From assembly GCF_026107375.2 (NCBI RefSeq), contig NZ_JAPCIA010000003.1, positions 232,105 through 296,104 on the forward strand: DNA of 64,000 nt, read 5' to 3'. Position 1 is the first letter of the stretch; each line of letters begins with the position of its first letter. The notes beneath the pieces were generated by a model. The model made no database searches. It was not told where the DNA came from and saw only the letters and a list, made by a program, of their open reading frames with translations. The position numbers and the translations under genes are program-made. Of the stretch, positions 1 to 9,275 are shown in pieces. This DNA is from Sphingomonas sp. BT-65. Its GTDB lineage: Bacteria > Pseudomonadota > Alphaproteobacteria > Sphingomonadales > Sphingomonadaceae.

Positions 1-270
1 CGTCTCGTAGAGACCGATATTGTCATAGCCGAGCGCGACATCGGCCTTCTTGCCGTTGCGGTCGGGCAGCACCACCGACTGGATCGTAGCACCATAGGCG
101 ATCAGCGTCACCGAGACGCCGCGTCCGTTGGTGAGCGTGACCGAAGCGACGTCGCGCCCATCGGCCAGCTTGCCGAAGGTGCCGCGCTTGGCCGTCGCGG
201 CCTCGGCGCTGCCCGCCGCGAGGCAAGCCGTCGCCGCGGCGGCGAGAAGAAGTGCGCTTTTGCGTGCCAT
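1..270 (-). CDS. Aldose 1-epimerase (galactose mutarotase), 5' part only
   Basis: The N-terminal 90 residues of a protein that continues past the left edge. It opens with a signal peptide (MARKSALLLAAAATACLAAG, cleavage likely near AEA) and then reads like the start of an aldose 1-epimerase: FGKLADGRDVASVTLTNGRG, then VTLIAYGATIQSVVLPDRNG and DVALGYDNIGLYE, which are family hallmarks. The family interconverts alpha and beta anomers of galactose and other aldoses. The signal peptide points to a periplasmic enzyme. ATG at 270 is preferred over ATG at 279 because AGGAG sits about 11 nt upstream of the former and only 2 nt from the latter. It lies 80 bp downstream of the dehydratase on the same strand, so it is probably the last gene of that unit. 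Catalytic His and Glu residues lie outside the window. Confidence 0.85.
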   Translation of the reverse strand, partial: MARKSALLLAAAATACLAAGSAEAATAKRGTFGKLADGRDVASVTLTNGRGVSVTLIAYGATIQSVVLPDRNGKKADVALGYDNIGLYET

Positions 271-350
271 GTCGAACATCTCTCCTGTTATCCGCGATAC
301 CTTTCCAGCGCCCGGCCGCGGCAGCCGGGATCGATGATGCGCGTCCGTCA

Positions 351-2159
351 TCAATGGCTGTCGCGCGGCAGGCCGCGGGTCTGCGCGATCCGCTGATATT
401 TGACCGCGAGCTCGATCACCGCGCCGCCCTCGAACTGGCCGGTGACGTTGCGATGGATTTCCTGCCACGGCGTCTGCGACGGCGGCACATAGTCCGGCGT
501 GTCGGCGAGCGCGGCGCGGCGGCGATCGAGTTCCTCCATATCGACGAGCATGTCGGCGGTGCGCTTGCCGAGATCGATGCGGATGCGGTCGCCGGTCCGC
601 ACCAGCGCGAGGCCGCCGCCGACCGCCGCCTCGGGCGCGGCGTTGAGGATCGACGGGCTGCCGCTCGTCCCCGACTGGCGCCCGTCGCCAAGGCAGGGCA
701 GGGCGTTGACGCCGGCGCGGATCAGGGTCGCGGGCGGACGCATGTTCACCACCTCCGCGCCGCCCGGATAGCCGATCGGCCCGGCACCGCGCATGATCAG
801 GATCGAGCGGTCGTCCGCGCCGAGCGCGGGATCGTCGATCCGCGCATGATAATCCTCCGGCCCGTCGAACACGATCGCGGTGCCCTCGAACGCCTCCGGA
901 TCGTCCGGATTGGAGAGATAGCGCGCGCGGAATTCGGGCGAGATCACGCTGAGCTTCATCACCGCATGATCGAACAGGTTGCCCGACAGTACGGTGAGGC
1001 CGGCGGCGGGCTTCAGCGGATCGGCGAGTGGACGGATCACGTCGGCGTCGAGCGTGTCGGCGGCGCCAATATTCTCGGCCAGGGTCCGCCCATTGGCGCT
1101 CGGCGCGTCGCCGTCGATGAGGCCGGCGCGGTAGAGTTGGCCCATCACCGCGGGCACGCCGCCGGCGCGGTAGAAATCCTCGCCAAGATAACTGCCGGCG
1201 GGCTGGAGGTTGACGATCAGCGGCACCTCGGCGCCGTGCGACTCCCAATCCTCCAGGGTCAGCTCGACGCCGATATGGCGGGCGATCGCATTGAGATGGA
1301 TCGGCGCGTTGGTCGATCCGCCGATCGCCGAATTGACGCGGATCGCGTTGAGGAAGGCTTCCCGCGTCATGATGTCCGACGGCTTGCGATCGGCATTGAC
1401 CATCTCGACGATCTGCAGGCCGGTGCGATAGGCGTTTTCCTGCCGGTCGCGATAGGGCGCGGGGATCGCGGCCGAGCCGGGCAGCGACATGCCGAGCGCT
1501 TCGCACAGCGAATTCATCGTCGTCGCGGTGCCCATCGTGTTGCACCAGCCAGTCGAGGGGGCGGAGGACGCCACCAGCTCGACGAAGCCCTTATAGTCGA
1601 TCTCGCCCGCCGCGAGCATCTCGCGCGCCTTCCAAACGATCGTGCCGGATCCAGTGCGCTCCCCCTTGAACCAGCCATTGAGCATTGGGCCGACCGACAG
1701 CGCGATCGCCGGGATGTTCACCGTGGCGGCGGCCATCAGACAGGCCGGCGTCGTCTTGTCGCAGCCGATCGTCAGCACAACGCCGTCCATCGGGTAGCCG
1801 TAGATCGATTCGACCAGGCTCAAATAGGAGAGGTTGCGGTCGAGCCCTGCGGTGGGGCGCTTGCCGGTCTCCTGGATGGGATGCACCGGAAATTCGATCG
1901 CGATGCCGCCCGCCTCGCGAATGCCCTCGCGCACGCGCTTGGCCAGTTCGAGATGGTGGCGGTTGCACGGCACGAGATCGCTGCCGGTCTGCGCGATGCC
2001 GATGATCGGGCGATTGGACTGCAACTCTTCCAGGCTGATGCCGTAATTCAGGTAACGCTCGACATACAGCGCTGTCATGTCCGGATTGTCCGGATTGTCG
2101 AACCATGCGCGCGAGCGCAAATTACGCGGTTCGTTCTTGCCGTGCCCCAACGTCGTCAC
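351..2159 (-). CDS. IlvD/Edd-family sugar-acid dehydratase (XylD-like)
   Basis: A dehydratase that removes water from an aldonate (xylonate, arabinonate, galactonate or similar) to give the 2-keto-3-deoxy acid in oxidative sugar catabolism. It aligns closely, as far as I can recall it, with Caulobacter D-xylonate dehydratase: [41 protein letters not shown] (a cluster Cys), [29 protein letters not shown]. Start choice: GTG at 2159 has GGAAG 7 nt upstream and gives 602 residues, close to XylD (about 590). A TTG at 2231 would add 24 residues but has no Shine-Dalgarno site. Divergent from the galactose-type dehydrogenase and followed by the mutarotase, so oxidation, dehydration and anomer interconversion are encoded together. 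The substrate is not settled by sequence; galactonate or arabinonate fits the neighbour best. Confidence 0.88.
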   Translation of the reverse strand: MTTLGHGKNEPRNLRSRAWFDNPDNPDMTALYVERYLNYGISLEELQSNRPIIGIAQTGSDLVPCNRHHLELAKRVREGIREAGGIAIEFPVHPIQETGKRPTAGLDRNLSYLSLVESIYGYPMDGVVLTIGCDKTTPACLMAAATVNIPAIALSVGPMLNGWFKGERTGSGTIVWKAREMLAAGEIDYKGFVELVASSAPSTGWCNTMGTATTMNSLCEALGMSLPGSAAIPAPYRDRQENAYRTGLQIVEMVNADRKPSDIMTREAFLNAIRVNSAIGGSTNAPIHLNAIARHIGVELTLEDWESHGAEVPLIVNLQPAGSYLGEDFYRAGGVPAVMGQLYRAGLIDGDAPSANGRTLAENIGAADTLDADVIRPLADPLKPAAGLTVLSGNLFDHAVMKLSVISPEFRARYLSNPDDPEAFEGTAIVFDGPEDYHARIDDPALGADDRSILIMRGAGPIGYPGGAEVVNMRPPATLIRAGVNALPCLGDGRQSGTSGSPSILNAAPEAAVGGGLALVRTGDRIRIDLGKRTADMLVDMEELDRRRAALADTPDYVPPSQTPWQEIHRNVTGQFEGGAVIELAVKYQRIAQTRGLPRDSH

Positions 2160-2246
2160 CTCTTCGCTTCCGGCCGACCATTCGAGCCGTCGGCGCTTGC
2201 CGCTACCAAGCGCGTTGATATCGTGGTTCAACGAGGATAGGAAGCA

Positions 2247-2260
2247 TATATATCGTATAA
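2247..2260 (-). promoter_or_regulatory. Candidate operator, AT-rich motif copy 1
   Basis: Minus-strand reading TTATACGATATATA. It matches the ATAWGATWTAT core at 10 of 11 positions and lies 12 nt upstream of the dehydrogenase start, between the two divergent genes. A bound repressor there could control both. The regulator is not identified in the window. Confidence 0.5.
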
Positions 2261-2272
2261 AAGAGGTAGCGT

Positions 2273-3196
2273 GTGGACAGGATCAGGATTGGGCTCGTCG
2301 GAATCGGAAAGATCGCGCGCGATCAGCATCTGCCGGCGCTAGCCGCGTTGCCGGATTTCGAGCTTGCCGCTACGGCGAGTCGGCATGGCCGCGTCGATGG
2401 CGTGCGCGGCTATTCGTCGATCGCCGAGATGCTGGCGGGCGAACCGGAGATTACGGCGGTATCGCTGTGCACGCCACCCGAGGGACGTTTCGAGCAGGCG
2501 GTCACCGCGATCCGCGCCGGCAAGCACCTGATGCTCGAGAAGCCGCCCACGGCAACCGTGTCGGAAGCGGAAGCGCTCGCCGCTCTGGCGCGGGAACAGG
2601 GCGTGACGTTGTTCGCGACCTGGCATTCGCGCGAAGCGGCCGAGGTGGATGCCGCGCGCGACTGGCTGGCGGACAAGCGAATCGGGGCGGTGCGCATCCG
2701 CTGGATGGAGAATATCCGCCAATGGCATCCGGGGCAGGACTGGATCCTGGCGCCCGGCGGTTTCGGCGTGTTCGATCCGGGGATCAACGCGCTGTCGATC
2801 GCGACGCGCATCCTGCCGCAGCCGCTGACGGTGCTGAGCGCGACGATGGACGTGCCGGCCAATCGCGCCTGTCCGATCGCGTCGGCGATCAGGTTCCGCA
2901 GCGGGGACGCCGAGGTCGATGCGCAGTTCGACTTCCTCCAGACCGGTCTGCAGACCTGGCATATCGAGGTGGAGACCGATGGCGGGCTGCTTCGTCTGAC
3001 CGACGGTGGGTGCAAGCTCGAACTGCCCGGCCGGGAACCGATCAGCGGGCCGAACGAGGAGTATCCGCGCCTCTATGCCGGCTTTGCCAAGCTGGTGCGT
3101 GACGGCCGCAGCGATGTCGACTTGCGGCCGATCCAGCTCGTCGCGGACGCGTTCCTGGTGGCGGATCGGCGGACGACCGAAGCGTTCGAGTTCTGA
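2273..3196 (+). CDS. Gfo/Idh/MocA oxidoreductase, D-galactose (L-arabinose) 1-dehydrogenase type
   Basis: A 307-residue NAD(P)-dependent sugar dehydrogenase expected to oxidise the C1 hydroxyl of galactose (or arabinose) to the lactone in the cytoplasm; no signal peptide. The Rossmann motif [17 protein letters not shown] is at residues 7-23, the EKPP motif typical of Gfo/Idh/MocA proteins near residue 89, and the stretch [28 protein letters not shown] closely matches Pseudomonas D-galactose 1-dehydrogenase as I remember it. GTG start at 2273 with AAGAGG 6 nt upstream. Divergent from the dehydratase: together they make the first oxidative steps of a galactonate-type route. A related activity on arabinose or fucose cannot be excluded. 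Confidence 0.85.
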   Translation: MDRIRIGLVGIGKIARDQHLPALAALPDFELAATASRHGRVDGVRGYSSIAEMLAGEPEITAVSLCTPPEGRFEQAVTAIRAGKHLMLEKPPTATVSEAEALAALAREQGVTLFATWHSREAAEVDAARDWLADKRIGAVRIRWMENIRQWHPGQDWILAPGGFGVFDPGINALSIATRILPQPLTVLSATMDVPANRACPIASAIRFRSGDAEVDAQFDFLQTGLQTWHIEVETDGGLLRLTDGGCKLELPGREPISGPNEEYPRLYAGFAKLVRDGRSDVDLRPIQLVADAFLVADRRTTEAFEF

Positions 3197-3215
3197 ACCG
3201 GGCGCCGGCCGGCGC

Positions 3216-3377
3216 TCAGTCGGTGTCGCCGCGCAATTCGCGTGCGCAGATGTGCTCGAATTGGCGCTGCAAGCGTGCGGCTTCCGCAGCTTCGGTTCGG
3301 TGCCGGTCGCCGTGCGCCAGCTGGCGGCGCGATACGGTACAGTGCGGGGCGATCGTCGATCGGGCGGTGTCGCGCAT
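3216..3377 (-). CDS. Possible small protein, function unknown
   Basis: A 53-residue frame in the 242-bp space between the dehydrogenase and the GH5-like gene. ATG at 3377 has AGGAC 5 nt upstream. The C-terminal half (TEAAEAARLQRQFEHICARE) looks like an amphipathic helix. I do not recognise it. GC-rich DNA gives many such frames by chance, so support is weak; otherwise I see nothing in this interval. Confidence 0.22.
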   Translation of the reverse strand: MRDTARSTIAPHCTVSRRQLAHGDRHRTEAAEAARLQRQFEHICARELRGDTD

Positions 3378-3438
3378 GGGCGTCCTGTCGGGATGATTGG
3401 CCGCCGCGACCCGGGATGCGGGCCGCGGCGGCAAGCGG

Positions 3439-4575
3439 TCAGCGGCGCGGGCCGTTGGCTTCGGTGGTGAGCTTCTTGATCAGGTCGACTTCGGCCTGGC
3501 GATAGGGCTTGCCGTTGGCGCGCAGCACTTCGTGGAACCAGATCGTCGGCTCGTCCATCGTGTAGGGCTTCTTCCAGCTGTCCCACGGCAGACGGGTCTG
3601 CGACTTGCCGTCGACGAAGCCCCAGTTGATCATCGCGATCTTGTATTTCTTGCCGAGCGGGAGCGAGCCGTCGAAAGTCGAGCCGTTGCCGCGCGCCATA
3701 TATTCGGTGGCGAGCACCGGGCGGCCATAGCCCAGCATCTGCTTGGCCCGCTCCTCGAACTTCTCCGGCCAGTTATAGTCGTGGAAGCTCATCACGTCGG
3801 ACTGTGCGACCTGGATCTTCTCGACCGCGTCGAGCTTGTCCGCCTGATCCCAATGATTGCCGATCCACAGGCCGCTGGTCAGCGGCTGGGATGGGTCGGC
3901 GCTGCGCGCCCATTCGAACACCGGGCCGAGCAGGCTAGCGACCAGCGCGACCTTGTTCGGCGTCGCCTTGTAGGCGCCGCCGCCGCCGCCCTGGTTGTTG
4001 GGCTCGTTCCACACGTCCCACACGACGATGCGCTTGTCGTTGGCGAAGTGGCCGACCACGTCCTTCACATAGGCTTCGAGCTTGTTGTACTGGCTCTTGT
4101 CGGCGAGGCGCGCGGCGCCCGGCGCCTGCATCCAGCCCGAATTGTGGACGCCCGGAATCGGCGGGCGCTGACGCCCCGACACCGGATCGGGATCCCAGCA
4201 GCTGTCGAACAGCACGAACATGATGCGGATCTTGTGCTTGTCCGCGATCTGCAGGAACGTCTCCATCCGCTGCTTGAGGCCGGCGGCATCCTCCTCCCAC
4301 AGCAGGTTGTGGAGGTAGACGCGCATCACGTTCATGCCCATCGCCGAGGCCCAGCCGAGTTCCTCGTCGATCTCCTTGGGGTTGAAGGTGTCGGCCTGCC
4401 ACATCTCGAACTGGTTGATTGCGCTGCGGTTGTTGTAGTTGGCGCCGACCATCCAGGGCTGCTTGGCGTACCAGCCATTCGCCTGTTCCTTCGACCACAT
4501 CTCCCGCGCATCAGCGGGGAGGGCGGCGCAGACGGCCAGGGCGGCGGCGCCTGCGAGCAGCAGCAGATTCTTCAT
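3439..4575 (-). CDS. Secreted GH5-like (clan GH-A) glycoside hydrolase
   Basis: A 378-residue exported retaining glycosidase of the cellulase/GH5 fold type. Signal peptide 1-23 (MKNLLLLAGAAALAVCAALP, cut after ADA). The acid/base is likely E191 in VVWDVWNEPN and the nucleophile E291 in VLATEYMARG, the spacing expected for clan GH-A. Other family signatures are WSKEQANGWYAKQPW, GMNVMRVYLHNLLW and FVLFDSCWDPDP, seen in proteins often labelled 1,4-beta-xylanase or cellulase-family glycosylhydrolase. ATG at 4575 has AGGAC upstream; an upstream in-frame ATG at 4644 would put 23 charged residues before the signal peptide and is rejected. It is divergent from the TonB receptor across 449 bp with three operator-like motifs, so it is probably co-induced. 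The linkage it cleaves is unknown. Confidence 0.83.
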   Translation of the reverse strand: MKNLLLLAGAAALAVCAALPADAREMWSKEQANGWYAKQPWMVGANYNNRSAINQFEMWQADTFNPKEIDEELGWASAMGMNVMRVYLHNLLWEEDAAGLKQRMETFLQIADKHKIRIMFVLFDSCWDPDPVSGRQRPPIPGVHNSGWMQAPGAARLADKSQYNKLEAYVKDVVGHFANDKRIVVWDVWNEPNNQGGGGGAYKATPNKVALVASLLGPVFEWARSADPSQPLTSGLWIGNHWDQADKLDAVEKIQVAQSDVMSFHDYNWPEKFEERAKQMLGYGRPVLATEYMARGNGSTFDGSLPLGKKYKIAMINWGFVDGKSQTRLPWDSWKKPYTMDEPTIWFHEVLRANGKPYRQAEVDLIKKLTTEANGPRR

Positions 4576-4746
4576 GCGGGATTGTCCTGATCCAGAGTTG
4601 AGCTTGGGCTGCCGGGGAGCGCGCCGGGATGTGGCGGCGGGCAAGTTTCGCGAGATCGCATTGCTTCGCTTCCCTGGGCATCGGGCGCCTTCGAGCGAGC
4701 GCCCCGAACGGCAGCCTAACGGACTCAGTGCGAAGTTGGAAGTAAA

Positions 4747-4760
4747 TTATCTGATTTATC
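4747..4760 (+). promoter_or_regulatory. Candidate operator, AT-rich motif copy 2
   Basis: Reads TTATCTGATTTATC, 10 of 11 core positions. It lies 172 bp from the GH5-like start in the 449-bp divergent region 4576-5024, which otherwise shows no gene. Confidence 0.4.
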
Positions 4761-4780
4761 CTTTTACGAGACGCCGAATT

Positions 4781-4794
4781 TAAATCATATCTAA
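4781..4794 (-). promoter_or_regulatory. Candidate operator, AT-rich motif copy 3
   Basis: Minus-strand reading AGATATGATTTAAA, 10 of 11 core positions (ATATGATTTAA). It is 20 bp from copy 2, about two helical turns, which would allow side-by-side binding. Confidence 0.33.
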
Positions 4795-4921
4795 ACAGTG
4801 GGAGTGGAAACCTTTGTCGCTTAATCCCGCTGAAACAATGGATGTCGGGCGGGCCGCAGGGCGGTGAGGTCGGGTCGAGTCCAAGCTTCAGCCAAGCGGC
4901 AAGAGCACAGCTTTATTCGAT

Positions 4922-4935
4922 TTATATGATTGATC
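4922..4935 (+). promoter_or_regulatory. Candidate operator, AT-rich motif copy 4
   Basis: Reads TTATATGATTGATC, 10 of 11 core positions, 89 bp upstream of the TonB receptor start at 5025. It probably overlaps or flanks the receptor promoter. Confidence 0.42.
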
Positions 4936-5024
4936 TCTTATTACACCTTTGATAGCCCAAACGAACCCAGAGAGGTGCCGCGCAAACGGCCCCGGATTCG
5001 TTCGGATCAAAGGGGGAGGAACAC

Positions 5025-7820
5025 ATGCGACTGGAATTTCTGCTGACGGCATCGCTTGCCGCGCTCGTCACCGCTACGCCCGCAACCGCGCAGGATGCGG
5101 CTGCTCAAGACAATGCCGCATCAACGCAGGCTCAGCCCGCCGAGGGGGATGGCGAGGCGATCGTTATCACCGGCGTGCGCCAGTCGCTCGAGCGCGCCGC
5201 CGAGGTGAAGCGCAATGCCGTGCAGGTGGTCGACTCGATCGTCGCCACCGATATCGGCAAGCTGCCCGATCCCACCGTGGCCGCCGCGCTGCAGCGCGTG
5301 CCCGGCATCCAGGTGCAGAACGACCGCAACAACGAATTGACGAGCGTGCGCATTCGCGGCCTCACGGACATCCTGACCACGGTGAACGGGCGGGAGGTCA
5401 TCACCACGACGGGGCGCGGCTTCGACCTCCAGGACGTGCCGGCCGAAGCGCTGGCGCGAATCGATGCCTTCAAGTCGCAGACCGCAGACCAGATCGAGGG
5501 CGGCGTCGCCGGCGCGCTCGACCTGCGCCTCAACCGTCCCTTCAACTTTCGCAAGCCGACGCTGGTGCTGACGGCGCGCCAGAACTACGCGACCATCGGC
5601 GATACGAGCAATCCGCAGTTCGGCGTGCTCGCCGCAGGCAAGACGGATAGCCCGATCGGCGAGATCGGCGCACTGGTCAACGCGACCTATTCGCATGCCA
5701 AGAACATCCGCAGCGTCACCAACCTGAGCGAGCGCCGCTATGGCGGTGGCGCGCCGCTCAACGCGCCCGGGCTGCTCGTGCCGCAGGTGCTGCGCAACAT
5801 GCCCGATGTCGGCGAGATCGATCGCGCGCAGGTCAACGCGGCGGTGCAATGGCAGGCGACGCCGTCGCTTCAGGTCTATGCCGACGGCCTCTACACCTAT
5901 TTCCGCAGCACCACCGGTTTTGCCGGGTTCAATCCGCAGCCCTTCACCAACAATTCGCGGATCTCGGAGATCACGGCCAGCGACTATTGCTTCGATGCAC
6001 GGGTCAATGCGGGCGGCACCAATCCCCAGCTGATCAACAATGCCGACGGCACGGTCTCACTCCAGCCTTTCACCGTTCAGCGCGTGTGCGAGCTCAAAAG
6101 CGCGCGCTTCGACAATGTCGTGATCAACCAGAACTCCTCGTCCGAGCAGATCACCCAGCGCAACAAGATGATCGCCGGCGGCCTCAACTTCGAGCAGGAT
6201 CGGGCCAAGCTGGTGCTCGACGTCGCCTACCAGACCTCGCGCTCCTTCAACGAGAATTTCAACGCCGAAGTCGGCCAGCGCATCCCGACGATCTTCGTCG
6301 TGCTGGACGACGACAATGGCCCGTCCTTCACGGTCGATCCGTCGATTCCGCTGCGCGCGACCAACCTGTCGCTGCGCAACTCGATCAACCAGAATTTCAC
6401 GCTGGGGCAGGGCGAGCTGTTCCAGGCACGGCTCGACGGCGAGTATGAGGTCGGTGGCATCCTGCCCAAGGTGAAGGCTGGCCTGCGCTACGCCAAGCGC
6501 GAGGCGCGCTTCCAGGAAGTGCGGCAGACCAACACGGTGCAGTCGATCGGGTTCGGCAATATCGGCACCCCCACCGAGGCCAATGCGCGGCTGATCTCGA
6601 GCCTGCCGCTGTCGCCCGACTTTCTCGGCGTGATCGGGGTGGCACCGCGACTCAACGGCGGCGTGCCGTTCCTCGGCGTCAATCCCGAATATCTGCGGTC
6701 GGAGCAGGGCCGCAACGAGCTGCGCGCGCTGTTCAACCTTCCGCTGCGGCAGCCCGATTACGACCCGACCAAGGAATTCAACGCCGACGAGACGACCTAT
6801 GCCGCCTATGTCGAGGGCAGCTACGAGATTCCGCTGGGATCGCTCACGCTCGACGGCGTGGTCGGCGCGCGGGTCGTCAAGACCGAGCGCTCGATCGCGG
6901 GCTTCCAGCGGACCGGCGGCACCATAAGCCCGGTGGCGGCCGAGACTTCGGATACCGACTTCCTGCCCGCCGCGACCGCGCGGCTCAAGATCCCGGGCGG
7001 CTTCCAGACGCGTCTCACCTATTCACGCTCGATGCGGCGGCCCGATTTCGCGTCGCTCAACCCGGCGGAGTCGCTGACGCTGGTGGGCAACGTGTTCCTG
7101 CTCAACACCGGCACGCGCGGGAACCCCGATCTGCGGCCGCAAAAGTCCGACAGCATCGACCTGACCGCAGAATATTATTTCGGCAGCGGCTATATCGCGG
7201 TGACCGGCTACTACCGCTCGATCAAGGATCGCGTCGTCACTTCCAACGCCCAGGAGACGATCGACGGGCTCGACTATCTGATCTCCACCCCGCGCAACGT
7301 CGGCTCGGTGACTCTCAAGGGAATCGAGGCCAGCGCGCAATATTTCTTCGATTTCCTGCCGGGCGCGCTGTCCGGGTTCGGCGTCCAGGGCGCGTTCACC
7401 CTCGCGGATTCGGAGATTGGGGGCGACGATACGCTGGCCGGCACTCCGCTGGTGGGCGTATCGAAATACAATTACACGGCCGGTCTGCTCTATGACAAAG
7501 GCGGTCTCAGCGGCCGCCTGATCTGGACCTATCGCTCCAAATATCTCAACGCCGACAATACTGGCGGCGTGGCACTGCGGCCGTTCGATCCGGATCGGGT
7601 GAACGAAGCCTATGTGCCGGTATTCCTGTCCTATGTCCGGCCCGCCGGGCGTCTGGACTTCAGTATCGGCTATGACGTGACCGAGGCGCTGCGCATCGAT
7701 ATCGGCGGCACCAACATCCTGCGCAACAAGACCTCGACCTATTGGGGTGACGAGCGAGTGGTGCTGGGGCTGCAGGGGGACGAGACGGTCTATACGGTCG
7801 GCGCGCGGATCAAGTTCTGA
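5025..7820 (+). CDS. TonB-dependent outer-membrane receptor
   Basis: A 931-residue outer-membrane transporter expected to import a glycan fragment using TonB-ExbBD energy. Signal peptide 1-22, cleaved near ATAQ. The TonB box EAIVITGVR is at about 44-52. The plug follows (DSIVATDIGKLPDPTVAAAL, QRVPGIQVQNDRNN, SVRIRGL), then a 22-strand-type barrel ending in the aromatic C-terminus VGARIKF. Length is usual for sphingomonad carbohydrate receptors of the CirA/FecA-like group. The start has GGGGGAGG upstream. A sulfatase follows 34 bp downstream, so the two are probably cotranscribed, and the upstream DNA carries copies of the shared AT-rich motif. The ligand is not readable from sequence; the neighbours suggest a sulfated oligosaccharide. 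Confidence 0.93.
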   Translation: MRLEFLLTASLAALVTATPATAQDAAAQDNAASTQAQPAEGDGEAIVITGVRQSLERAAEVKRNAVQVVDSIVATDIGKLPDPTVAAALQRVPGIQVQNDRNNELTSVRIRGLTDILTTVNGREVITTTGRGFDLQDVPAEALARIDAFKSQTADQIEGGVAGALDLRLNRPFNFRKPTLVLTARQNYATIGDTSNPQFGVLAAGKTDSPIGEIGALVNATYSHAKNIRSVTNLSERRYGGGAPLNAPGLLVPQVLRNMPDVGEIDRAQVNAAVQWQATPSLQVYADGLYTYFRSTTGFAGFNPQPFTNNSRISEITASDYCFDARVNAGGTNPQLINNADGTVSLQPFTVQRVCELKSARFDNVVINQNSSSEQITQRNKMIAGGLNFEQDRAKLVLDVAYQTSRSFNENFNAEVGQRIPTIFVVLDDDNGPSFTVDPSIPLRATNLSLRNSINQNFTLGQGELFQARLDGEYEVGGILPKVKAGLRYAKREARFQEVRQTNTVQSIGFGNIGTPTEANARLISSLPLSPDFLGVIGVAPRLNGGVPFLGVNPEYLRSEQGRNELRALFNLPLRQPDYDPTKEFNADETTYAAYVEGSYEIPLGSLTLDGVVGARVVKTERSIAGFQRTGGTISPVAAETSDTDFLPAATARLKIPGGFQTRLTYSRSMRRPDFASLNPAESLTLVGNVFLLNTGTRGNPDLRPQKSDSIDLTAEYYFGSGYIAVTGYYRSIKDRVVTSNAQETIDGLDYLISTPRNVGSVTLKGIEASAQYFFDFLPGALSGFGVQGAFTLADSEIGGDDTLAGTPLVGVSKYNYTAGLLYDKGGLSGRLIWTYRSKYLNADNTGGVALRPFDPDRVNEAYVPVFLSYVRPAGRLDFSIGYDVTEALRIDIGGTNILRNKTSTYWGDERVVLGLQGDETVYTVGARIKF

Positions 7821-7854
7821 CGAGCACCGGCTGCTAGCGAGCGGGGAAGGCGAG

Positions 7855-9264
7855 ATGACGATGAAGCGGGTATTCAGGGCGGCGGTGATCGCTGCCGCCT
7901 CAGCGGGGGCGCTGTCGGTCGCCTCGGCGCAGCAGGCCGAGGCCCAGGCGCGGCCGAACATCGTCGTCTTTCTAGCCGACGACATGGGCTATCAGGATTT
8001 CGGCGCGGCGGGCGACCGCAATGTCCGCACGCCCAATCTCGACAAGCTGGCGGCAGAGGGGCTGAGCTTCGATCGCGCCTTCGTCGCATCGCCGAGCTGC
8101 GCGCCGAGCCGCGCGGCGCTGCTCACCGGCTACATGCCCTCGCGCAACGGCGCCGAGGGCAATCACGAGATTCCGACCACGGGCGTGCCCAAGCTGCCCG
8201 CATATCTGCGCTCGCTCGGCTATCAGGTCGTCGCGTTCGGCAAGGTCGCGCACTACCAGACCACCGGCATGTACGGCTTCGACCGGTTCGAGCACGACAC
8301 GTTCCACGATCCCGACGCGGTGACCTCGGCACTCAAATGGCTGAAGGGTCGCACCGACAAGCGGCCGCTGGCGATCTTCGTCGGCAGCAACTGGCCGCAC
8401 GTCCCGTGGCCCGAGACCAGCGAAGGCTATGCGCCCGACAAGGTGACCCTCCCGGCCAAGTCGGTCGACCTGCCGATCACCCGCGACGCGCGCACGCGTT
8501 ACTATGCGGCGGTCTCACGGATGGACAAGGAACTGGGCGAGACGCTCGACCTGGTCGACCGCAAGCTCGGCAAGAACAGCTTCGTGCTGTTCTCCGCGGA
8601 TCACGGCGCGCAATGGCCGTTCGGCAAGTGGAACCTCTACGACACCGGCACGCGCGTGCCGATGGTGGTGCGCTGGGCGGGCAAGGTGCGGCCGGGCACG
8701 AAGACCGGTACGATGGTGAGCTGGGTGGACATCCTGCCCACGCTGGTCGAGGTCGGCGGCGGCGAGGCGCCGATGGAGATTGACGGGCGCTCGTTCGCGG
8801 GCGCGTTCGGACCCGATGCGGCATCGTTCAAGGGGCGTTCTGAAATCTACACGACGCACAACAGCGACCTGAAGATGAACGTCTATCCGATGCGCAGCGT
8901 GCGCACGGCGAAGTGGAAATATATCGCGAACCTCCACCCCGAATATGTCTTCACCACGCATATCGACCTGCAGCCGCGCAAGGATGCGGGCGGCTATTTC
9001 CCGGCGTGGCGGCGCGCGGCGCAGACCGACCCGAAGGCGCGCAAGATCGTCGACCAATATTATCACCGGCCGGCCGAAGAGCTCTATGACCTCGAGTCCG
9101 ATCCCGGCGAGACGCGTAACCTCGCCGCCGATCCCAAATATCGTTCGGTGATCAGCGAGCTGCGCCTCAAGCTGGCGGGCTGGCGCGAGTCGCAGAAGGA
9201 TGACCGGCCGCACAAGCACACGCCGCACCGCACCGAAGGACCGATCGACGGCCTGAAGGAATAG
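7855..9264 (+). CDS. S1-family sulfatase, heparan N-sulfatase-like
   Basis: A 469-residue exported sulfatase that would hydrolyse a sulfate ester or sulfamate. Signal peptide about 1-30 (cut near QAEAQA). Metal-binding ADD at 41-43 and the formylglycine site C82 in SCAPSRAALLTGY, which fits C-x-P-S-R. The SCAPSRAALLTGYMPSRNG context resembles human SGSH (N-sulfoglucosamine sulfohydrolase) more than arylsulfatase A. Other signatures are AFGKVAHY, NWPHVPWP and SADHGAQWPFGKWNLYD..RVPMVVRW. ATG at 7855 is chosen because GGGGAAGG lies 5 nt upstream; longer in-frame starts run into the receptor gene. It must be activated by a Cys-to-formylglycine maturase, not seen here. The exact sulfate position is unknown. 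Confidence 0.88.
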   Translation: MTMKRVFRAAVIAAASAGALSVASAQQAEAQARPNIVVFLADDMGYQDFGAAGDRNVRTPNLDKLAAEGLSFDRAFVASPSCAPSRAALLTGYMPSRNGAEGNHEIPTTGVPKLPAYLRSLGYQVVAFGKVAHYQTTGMYGFDRFEHDTFHDPDAVTSALKWLKGRTDKRPLAIFVGSNWPHVPWPETSEGYAPDKVTLPAKSVDLPITRDARTRYYAAVSRMDKELGETLDLVDRKLGKNSFVLFSADHGAQWPFGKWNLYDTGTRVPMVVRWAGKVRPGTKTGTMVSWVDILPTLVEVGGGEAPMEIDGRSFAGAFGPDAASFKGRSEIYTTHNSDLKMNVYPMRSVRTAKWKYIANLHPEYVFTTHIDLQPRKDAGGYFPAWRRAAQTDPKARKIVDQYYHRPAEELYDLESDPGETRNLAADPKYRSVISELRLKLAGWRESQKDDRPHKHTPHRTEGPIDGLKE

Positions 9265-9275
9265 AGCGCAGCCGG

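Noticed and set aside
252..2240. 662-residue plus-strand open frame
   Set aside because: It lies antisense to the XylD-like dehydratase, is rich in Arg/Ala/Asp/His with no domain pattern, and is typical of shadow frames in GC-rich DNA.
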